Assembly (NCBI GenBank): GCA_021155855.1
Contig: JAJNAZ010000010.1
Span: 1 to 64,000, forward strand
DNA length: 64,000 nucleotides
DNA from: Solirubrobacterales bacterium
GTDB lineage: Bacteria; Actinomycetota; Thermoleophilia; Solirubrobacterales; 70-9
Direction of reading: 5' to 3'
The notes beneath the pieces were generated by a model that searched no databases, was not told where the DNA came from, and was given only the letters and a program-made list of their open reading frames with translations. This document shows positions 58,493 to 64,000 of the stretch, piece by piece. Both the position numbers and the translations under genes were made by a program. Position 1 is the first letter of the stretch. Every line of letters begins with the position of its first letter.

Positions 58493-59731
58493 TTAGCCGT
58501 CTCCAGCGCTGTCGCTTGGCGCCAGCGGGTCGAGCGCCATCGGCTCGCGGTGCCACTCGCGATCCAGCGACACCTCGACCTCGATCCCGTGCTCGGGCGG
58601 AGGGCCCACCGGGCGGGGCGTGGCGCCGCCCAGCTGGGCCGACAGGTACTTGCCGGCGATCTTCTGCGGCGGCCACCACAGGTAGTCGAGGCTCGACACC
58701 CCCTCGCCCCCGCCGCCCGCGATGTCGGCCTGCAGGTTGAGCGACTCGGCGCCGGTGATCAGCTTGCCCCGAATCACCGGGTGAAACGGCGCCGGCTTGA
58801 GCTCGACCCCGGCGTCGGCGGCGATCTGCTCGGCCGCCGCGTCTGCCTGCTGGGTTCCCAGCCCGCCGTGCTTGATCGGGAAGTTGGCCCCGTCGCCGGC
58901 CGCGTAGACGCCGCTCACGCCCAGCACCCGGGCGTGCTCGTCGATCGGGATGAAGCCGTGCTCGTCGGCCGGCAGGCCTTCGACCGCCCGGCCGCGCAGC
59001 TCCGGCAGGGCGACGACCGCACCCGCGTCGAGGCGCTCCTCCCATGGGCCGAGAACGATCGAGCCGTCGGCCTCCTCGCGCGCGCGTGCGCTGGTGCGGA
59101 CCTCGATCCCACGCACGGCCAGAAGCGAGGCGACCGCGTCGCTGGCGAGCCGCCCGAACACGATCAGGGGCTCGGGCTCGGGCGTGATGATCGAGATCCG
59201 TACTTCCAGCGACAGCTCGCGAGCGCGCCGCTCGGCAAGCAGCGCGAGCTCATAGACCGGCAGCGGCCAGCTCCCGGTCGCCGGGACGACGAACGCCAGG
59301 CGCCCGAACTCGTGCTCGGAGGCTCGGCGCAGCAGGGCATCGATCTCGATCGGCTGGCCGGACGGATGCAGAGTCTCGGCCTTGGTGAAGGCGCTCCGAG
59401 CCTCCGCCCCGACGCAGACGATCGCGGCGTCGAACTCGATCCGGCTGCCGTCGTCGAGCTCGGCGACGTGCTCGTCGGGGTCGATCCGCCGCAGGCCCCG
59501 CTGCACGAAGCTGCCGCCCGCCTCCGCAACCAAGGGCGCGAGCTCGAGGCGGGTGGCGGGCTCGGGGCCGAACGGCTCCTCCACCGCCAGCGGCTTGTAG
59601 ACGAACTCGGGGGTCGGGGCGAGCAGCGTCGCCTCAACGCGGTCCGGGGCAAGCTCGCGCAGCGCCAGCAGCGCCTCGATCCCGGTCACTCCGCCTCCGG
59701 CGATCAGGACCTTCATTCGTTCGTCGGACAC
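58493..59731 (-). CDS. SQR-fold flavoprotein 6 (short form)
   Basis: 412 residues. FAD motif VLIAGGGVTGIEALLAL at ~8, YKPLAVEEPF, YAAGDGANFPIKHGGLGTQQ at ~295-315, and LWWPPQKIAGKYLSAQL. VPATGSWPLPVYELALL stands in place of the NADH motif; the only cysteine is in VCVGAE. Closest to flavoprotein 2. It is convergent with the POR operon (85 bases apart) and divergent from the universal stress gene at 59794. Unlike its paralogues 2-4 it has a normal Shine-Dalgarno (AAGGAG, then GTG). Confidence 0.75.
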   Translation of the reverse strand: MSDERMKVLIAGGGVTGIEALLALRELAPDRVEATLLAPTPEFVYKPLAVEEPFGPEPATRLELAPLVAEAGGSFVQRGLRRIDPDEHVAELDDGSRIEFDAAIVCVGAEARSAFTKAETLHPSGQPIEIDALLRRASEHEFGRLAFVVPATGSWPLPVYELALLAERRARELSLEVRISIITPEPEPLIVFGRLASDAVASLLAVRGIEVRTSARAREEADGSIVLGPWEERLDAGAVVALPELRGRAVEGLPADEHGFIPIDEHARVLGVSGVYAAGDGANFPIKHGGLGTQQADAAAEQIAADAGVELKPAPFHPVIRGKLITGAESLNLQADIAGGGGEGVSSLDYLWWPPQKIAGKYLSAQLGGATPRPVGPPPEHGIEVEVSLDREWHREPMALDPLAPSDSAGDG

Positions 59732-59793
59732 GCTCGCTCCTTGTCTGGTCGAAGCAGGACGATCTGAGACGAAACTACGCTACGAGGAACGTG

Positions 59794-60762
59794 ATGGCAA
59801 TCAAGCGCAGGATCATCATCGGCTATCAGGACACGCCGCAGGGCCGCGACGCGCTCGCATTGGGCGAGATCTTCGCCGAGGTCCTCGACGCCCACCGGGT
59901 TGCCGCGACGGTGCCGCTGATCGCCACCGTCCTGCCCTGGTCGAAGCAGCTGATGGGCTCCTCCGACCTCGAGGCCGCGCTCCGTGTCGAGACCGCCGAG
60001 CCATTCGCCGCGGTGCGCGACCAGCTGCGCGAGCTCGATCCCGAGACGCGTGCGATCGCCGATCGCTCGCCCGCCGCGGCGCTCTACGAGCTCGCCGCCG
60101 AGGAGCAGGCGATCCTGATCGTGGTCGGCTCGACACATCGCGGGGCGATCGGCCGGGTGCTCGTCGGGGGCGTCGGCCAGGCCTTGCTTCACGGGGCGCC
60201 CTGCGCGGTCGCGGTCGCCCCGCGCGGCTATGCCGGCCAAAACGAGCGACACCTGACGCGAATCGGGATCGCCTTCGACGGCTCGGCCGAGGCGTCGGCG
60301 GCGCTCGAGACGGCGATCCAGCTGGCCGAGCGCGTCCATGCGCGGCTCCTCGTCCTCACCGTGGCCGAACCGGGGCAGTACGGATTCGCGGCCGCCACAT
60401 CGGTCCTCACCGCCGCCGAGTTGCACGACTTCGAGCGCGAGGAGAAGCAGCGGGCGCTCGACCTGGCGCTGGACCGCGTCCCGGAAAGCGTGCCGGTCGA
60501 GGGCCGGCTGCTGACCGGCTCGCCGGGACCTCTGCTCGCCGAGGTCAGCGAGGAGCTCGACCTGATCGTCACCGGATCGCGCGGCTACGGCACGCTCGGA
60601 CGCACCGCCCTCGGCAGTGTCGCCGGGCATCTCGTCAACTCGGCCGCTTGCCCGGTCATGGTCCTTCCCCGGGCGGCCGGCACCGACCCGCTCGGCATGG
60701 CGCCGGCCACCCTCGAGGGCCGGCCGGCCTCGAGCCCGCGACCGGATGAGCGGGCCACCTGA
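59794..60762 (+). CDS. Tandem universal stress protein
   Basis: 322 residues, two Usp domains: domain 1 opens IIIGYQDTPQGRDALALGEI and holds VVGSTHRGAIGRVLVGGVGQ; domain 2 opens IGIAFDGSAEASAALETAIQ and closes VTGSRGYGTLGRTALGSVAG, then CPVMVLPR. The ATP loops are intact. Paralogue of the tandem Usp at 35778; both stand beside an SQR-fold flavoprotein. ATG 59794 follows GAGG at six bases; TACGCT at 59776-59781 is a likely -10 box. Confidence 0.88.
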   Translation: MAIKRRIIIGYQDTPQGRDALALGEIFAEVLDAHRVAATVPLIATVLPWSKQLMGSSDLEAALRVETAEPFAAVRDQLRELDPETRAIADRSPAAALYELAAEEQAILIVVGSTHRGAIGRVLVGGVGQALLHGAPCAVAVAPRGYAGQNERHLTRIGIAFDGSAEASAALETAIQLAERVHARLLVLTVAEPGQYGFAAATSVLTAAELHDFEREEKQRALDLALDRVPESVPVEGRLLTGSPGPLLAEVSEELDLIVTGSRGYGTLGRTALGSVAGHLVNSAACPVMVLPRAAGTDPLGMAPATLEGRPASSPRPDERAT

Positions 60763-60849
60763 CCGCCCGCATACCCCGAGCCTCGTCACCCGCAAGTGCT
60801 TAGACGGGCGATTCGCAGGTCTTCGTCTCGGAGCTAAGGCACCGCACTC

Positions 60850-61254
60850 TCAGAACGCCGGCTCGGCAGCCCGCCAGGCACCGGCGGCGCGCTCCAGCAG
60901 CCACTCGTAAGAGCCGGGCTGATCGCTGTCGCAGATCCGGTGCCAGCCGGCGAGCGCGCGATCGACCGCTTCACCGCCGAGCCGCGCCAACACCGTGACC
61001 TCGGCGTGCTCGGTATCGCCGCCGTGGCGAACCGAGTAGAGCTCCTGCGTGTCGGCGATCCAGGCGGCGCGATAGGTGGTTCCCTGGGCGCTGCGCCAGC
61101 GGAGGCCGAAATCGCGCTCGGATGACGGGCCCCGGCGCGGGTCCGCGGCATAGAAGGCGCGCAGTCCCGCGCCCATCGCCCGACTGGCCCGCCTGCGGGT
61201 CCAGCGGCGGGCCCTCGCTCGGGGCGGGCGCCTCGTCGGTCGCGATTCGCTCAT
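60850..61254 (-). CDS. Hypothetical protein
   Basis: 134 residues. The first ~30 are Arg-rich; the rest is an alpha/beta mix: FGLRWRSAQGTTYRAAWIAD, TQELYSVRHGGDTEHAEVTV, and a final helical WHRICDSDQPGSYEWLLERA. Not recognised as a family. ATG 61254 follows AAGGGGG. It is alone between two genes with which it shows no link. Confidence 0.5.
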   Translation of the reverse strand: MSESRPTRRPPRARARRWTRRRASRAMGAGLRAFYAADPRRGPSSERDFGLRWRSAQGTTYRAAWIADTQELYSVRHGGDTEHAEVTVLARLGGEAVDRALAGWHRICDSDQPGSYEWLLERAAGAWRAAEPAF

Positions 61255-61415
61255 CAGCGGATTCCCCCTTGTGGATGGGTCCGGATCAGCGCCAAGAATG
61301 CTGGCCGCACGCGCGCCCGCCAAGGGTGCCCGCCCCCGAATGCGGGTTCGGCTACCCGTAGGTCGAGCCCGGATCGCCCGCGAGCGCGCCGTAGTCCGGG
61401 CGCCTACCCCGGCCG

Positions 61416-61850
61416 TCAGGCCAGGGTCGGATCGCGCGAGAGCTCGACCACTCGCCGCGCCAGCGCCCGCAGGACCTTGCGCTCGACGCTCGGGTTGGCG
61501 TCGATCATCTCGGCGAACGCCTGGCGGGTGAGCACGAAGAAGCGCAGCGGCGTTTTCGCCGTCACCGTGGCCGTGCGCGGGATCTCCTCGATCAGCGCGA
61601 TCTCGCCGAAGAAGTCGCCGCTAGAGCGCGTCGCCACCCGGCGGCCGTTCCTCGTCACCTCGATCTCGCCGTCGACGATGACGAAGAACTCGTGCCCGAT
61701 CTCCCCCTCCTCGCAGAGCACCCTGCCGGCCGGGACCTCGAGATCCTCGCTCACCCGCGCGAGCTGGACGAGCTCCTTGCGCGCCAGGTCCTCGAACAGG
61801 GGAGCGCGCTTGAGCGCCTCCATCTTCCTGTCCTGGCTGAACAGCCGCAT
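61416..61850 (-). CDS. Cyclic-nucleotide-binding domain protein without HTH
   Basis: 144 residues: only the cNMP-binding beta-roll of the CRP family. The phosphate-binding cassette reads GDFFGEIALIEEIPRTATVT, keeping the Gly-Glu and Arg residues that contact the ribose-phosphate. There is no DNA-binding helix-turn-helix, so it should act by protein contact. It follows TAGGGT by exactly six bases with no Shine-Dalgarno (leaderless). Upstream of the MFS gene on the same strand but transcribed away from it. Confidence 0.8.
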   Translation of the reverse strand: MRLFSQDRKMEALKRAPLFEDLARKELVQLARVSEDLEVPAGRVLCEEGEIGHEFFVIVDGEIEVTRNGRRVATRSSGDFFGEIALIEEIPRTATVTAKTPLRFFVLTRQAFAEMIDANPSVERKVLRALARRVVELSRDPTLA

Positions 61851-61856
61851 GCACTC

Positions 61857-61862
61857 ACCCTA
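61857..61862 (-). promoter_or_regulatory. -10 element of the cNMP-binding gene
   Basis: TAGGGT leftward, then GAGTGC and the ATG at 61850. Confidence 0.5.
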
Positions 61863-61911
61863 CTGGCAGGCGCAAGAGCCCAGCGCTTCGGCGGCCGGTC
61901 GCCGGCGGGTC

Positions 61912-63423
61912 TCAGCCGGCCTCGGAGTAGGCCGGCTTGGGCCGCACCAGCTCGACCTCGGCCGCCTCGACCTCGTCCGGGGCCGGAGGCTCTGAGCGCA
62001 GCACCGTGGCCGCGACGGCGATCGCGGCGAGCACCAGCCCCGCACCGATCGCGAAGGCGAGCTGGTAGCCGTCGGTGAGCGCGGAGGCCGTCGACTCGCC
62101 GCGGGCGAGCAGGGTGTCGGAGCGCGTGGTCGAGAGGGTGGCGAGGACGGCCAGCCCGAGGGCGCCGCCCACCTGGAGGCTCGTGTTGACGAGGCCGGAG
62201 GCGAGGCCGGAGTCGTTTGCGGTCGCCGCCGACATCGCCAGGGTCGCGAGCGACGGGAAGGCGAGCCCGGCGCCGAGGCCGAAGAGGACCATCGTGGGGA
62301 GGATGTCCGGCACGTACTCGGCATCAACCGGAACCCTGGTGAAGAGCAGCAGACCGATCGCCACGAGGACGAGACCGGGGAGCAGCGTCGCCCGGGCCCC
62401 GTAACGCATGTTCAGCCGGGCGGAGAACCCGAGCGAGAGGATCCCGATCAACAGCGCGACGGGCAAGAAAGCGAGGCCGATCTCGAGCGCGTCGTAGCCG
62501 AGCACCCGCTCCAGATAGAGGCTGCCCAAAAAGAACATCCCGAACAGTCCGGCGACCATCAGCATCTGGATCAGGTTCGCGCCGGAGACGTTGCGCGAGC
62601 GGAAGATGCGCAGCGGGATCAGCGGGTTGGCCGTGCGGCTCTCGCGGACCACGAAGGCGATCCCGAGGGCGACGGCACCGGCGCCGAAGCCGAGCGTGTG
62701 CGCCGATCCCCAGCCGTAGTCGACCGTTTCGACAATCGTGTAGACGAGCAGCATCAGCGAGCCGGTGACGAGCAGCGCGCCGAGGATGTCGGCGCCGTGC
62801 CCGAAGCCGGCGCCGCGGTCGCGGTCGATCAGCCGCAGGGCCAGCAGGGCCGTGGCGACACCGATCGGCAGGTTGACGAAGAAGATCCAGTGCCAGTTGA
62901 TCGCCTCGGTGAGCACACCGCCGGCGAGCAGCCCGATCGAAGCCCCCGCCGAGGCGACGAAGCTGTAGAGCCCGATCGCCTTCGCCTGCTCACGGGGCTC
63001 GGGGAACATGGTCACGATCATCCCCAGGATCACGGCCGAGGTGAGCGCGCCGCCGGCGCCCTGAACGAAGCGGGCGCCGATCAGCATGCCCTGGCTTTGG
63101 GCGATGGCGCAGACCAGCGAGGCCGCGGTGAAGACGCCGAGACCGACCAAGAAGACGCCGCGACGGCTGATCAAGTCGCCGAGCCTCCCGGCGAGCAGCA
63201 GCAGGCCGCCGAACGGGATCAGGTAGGCGTTCACGACCCAGGCGAGGCTCGACTGCGAGAAGCCCAGGTCCTCTTGGATCGACGGCAGGGCGACGTTGAC
63301 GATCGTCGCGTCGAGGACGATCATCAGCATCCCGACGCAGAGCACGTAGAGCGCGATCCAGCGGCTGCGGTCGCCGCCAGCCGAAGTCGTCTGCGGACTG
63401 GTCGCTGCAACGGTGTCGGTCAT
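61912..63423 (-). CDS. EmrB/QacA-type MFS efflux transporter (DHA2)
   Basis: 503 residues with 14 membrane segments, as in the DHA2 drug:H+ antiporters. Motif C lies in the fifth helix region (SIGLLAGGVLTEAINWHWIF), motif D1 in MLMIVLDATIVNVALPSIQE, and motif A after helix 2 in AGRLGDLISRRGVFLVGLGV. It probably exports hydrophobic or cationic compounds; the substrate cannot be read. Normal Shine-Dalgarno (TTTGGAG) before the ATG. No regulator is adjacent. Confidence 0.88.
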   Translation of the reverse strand: MTDTVAATSPQTTSAGGDRSRWIALYVLCVGMLMIVLDATIVNVALPSIQEDLGFSQSSLAWVVNAYLIPFGGLLLLAGRLGDLISRRGVFLVGLGVFTAASLVCAIAQSQGMLIGARFVQGAGGALTSAVILGMIVTMFPEPREQAKAIGLYSFVASAGASIGLLAGGVLTEAINWHWIFFVNLPIGVATALLALRLIDRDRGAGFGHGADILGALLVTGSLMLLVYTIVETVDYGWGSAHTLGFGAGAVALGIAFVVRESRTANPLIPLRIFRSRNVSGANLIQMLMVAGLFGMFFLGSLYLERVLGYDALEIGLAFLPVALLIGILSLGFSARLNMRYGARATLLPGLVLVAIGLLLFTRVPVDAEYVPDILPTMVLFGLGAGLAFPSLATLAMSAATANDSGLASGLVNTSLQVGGALGLAVLATLSTTRSDTLLARGESTASALTDGYQLAFAIGAGLVLAAIAVAATVLRSEPPAPDEVEAAEVELVRPKPAYSEAG

Positions 63424-63523
63424 CTGCGCTCCAAACGGGTCGCCTGCCGGATGAATCGAGGATGCCCCACCGCGAGCGCGTTCGACAATGTGGCCGGCAC
63501 CCGTGTCGGCGTGCGGTTATCCG

Positions 63524-63529
63524 TACGCT
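63524..63529 (+). promoter_or_regulatory. -10 element of the PhzF-like gene
   Basis: TACGCT followed by six bases and the TTG at 63536; same hexamer and spacing as the response regulator gene. Confidence 0.5.
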
Positions 63530-63535
63530 CGAGGC

Positions 63536-64000
63536 TTGGACTTCCGCCACGTCGACGTGTTCACCGACCGGCCCTATGCCGGCAACGGCCTGATCGTCGT
63601 CTTCGGCGGAACCGACCTTCGCGCCGAGGAGCTGCTGGCCATCACCCGGGAGATGCGGCAGTTCGAATCGATCTTCGTCGACCTCGATGCTGGTCGCAAC
63701 ATGGTCACGGCTCGCGTCTTCACGGTAGAGGAGGAACTGCCGTTCGCAGGGCATCCGCTGATCGGCGCCGCGGCCGCGCTCCACGAGCGCGTCGCCCCCG
63801 CGGACGCCGAGCGGTCGTGGGTCTTCGCGGTCGCGGGACGCACGCTCGAGGTCGCAAGTCATCACCACGGCGACTACTACGCCGCCGCGATGAACCAGGG
63901 CCGGCCGACGATCTCCGCCCCGCTGCCGGCCTCGACCGCCGCCGAGTTCGCCCGGGTGCTGAACCTTAAACCGGGCGGCGCGCGCGGGCTTCCGACGCAG
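63536..64000 (+). CDS. PhzF-family epimerase/isomerase-like protein (partial)
   Basis: The first 155 residues; the gene runs off the window. The PhzF start is plain: DFRHVDVFTDRPYAGNGLIV, then REMRQFESIFVD and the conserved ARVFTVEEELPFAGHPLIGA with the catalytic Glu (EE) and the GHP loop. PhzF-like proteins are isomerases of the diaminopimelate-epimerase fold, mostly with unknown substrates. It uses TTG as start (63536), supported by the ideal leaderless -10; no ATG or GTG lies close by. One oddity is GNGLIVVFG where most members have GNPxAVV. Confidence 0.82.
   Translation, partial: MDFRHVDVFTDRPYAGNGLIVVFGGTDLRAEELLAITREMRQFESIFVDLDAGRNMVTARVFTVEEELPFAGHPLIGAAAALHERVAPADAERSWVFAVAGRTLEVASHHHGDYYAAAMNQGRPTISAPLPASTAAEFARVLNLKPGGARGLPTQ

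Noticed and set aside
27128-59731. Calling the six flavoproteins sulfide:quinone reductases or NDH-2
   Set aside because: No conserved redox cysteines for SQR and no second GxGxxG for NADH; only the fold is supported.

Overview
The window is GC-rich, gene-dense bacterial DNA with tightly overlapping genes (mostly ATGA and GTGA junctions). I see no rRNA, tRNA, IS element, phage gene or CRISPR array. Codon bias, partner-switch regulators, WS/DGAT, a CBS/universal-stress complement and many leaderless-looking starts suggest an actinobacterium, most plausibly of the Thermoleophilia (Solirubrobacterales/Gaiellales). The taxonomy is inference.

Layout. 0-5.3 kb: NTF2-like protein, membrane-anchored coiled coil, Kef/CPA2 antiporter, and a hypothetical-SDR-SRPBCC operon. 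5.5-12.7 kb: pyruvate phosphate dikinase behind a 5' citrate-lyase-like remnant, a partner-switch operon (RsbW-like kinase, STAS, PAS-GAF-PP2C) and a ferredoxin-reductase-type flavoprotein. 12.8-16.5 kb: ECF sigma factor and zinc-finger anti-sigma, flanked by DoxX-like, DUF488 and secreted helical proteins. Three promoters here share one candidate sigma motif. 16.5-25.2 kb: a seven-gene operon narGHJI-narK-hemerythrin-CopD-like. 25.5-38.3 kb: kinase-like fusion, VIT1 transporter, CBS and universal stress proteins, four SQR-fold flavoproteins, and a NarL-type regulator tail-to-tail with a DosS/DosT-like GAF kinase. 38.3-45.7 kb: formate dehydrogenase (fdhA and a NuoE-NuoF fusion) with an FNT channel, PiT phosphate transport and a CBS protein. 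45.7-53.6 kb: K+ channel, PEP synthase, WS/DGAT acyltransferase, a fifth flavoprotein and a trehalose-synthase-type glycosyltransferase. 53.7-58.4 kb: a four-gene 2-oxoacid:ferredoxin oxidoreductase operon ending in a GltD/NfnB-ferredoxin fusion. 58.4-64 kb: sixth flavoprotein, universal stress protein, cNMP-binding protein, EmrB-type MFS pump and a partial PhzF-like protein.

How it fits together. The gene set resembles an expanded mycobacterial DosR (hypoxia/dormancy) regulon: a kinase with the heme-ligand histidine of DosS, universal stress proteins, CBS proteins, nitrate reductase with NarK, and a Tgs1-like acyltransferase. It adds routes for anaerobic electron flow (nitrate, formate, ferredoxin) and PEP formation (POR, then PPDK or PEP synthase). 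Woven through it are six paralogous flavoproteins with the sulfide:quinone reductase fold but without its redox cysteines. They are the strongest candidate for an undescribed system.

Other notable points are two genes that seem to start with AUA and AUC, a set of leaderless promoters, short leader ORFs overlapping flavoprotein starts, and several gene remnants in the gaps between operons.
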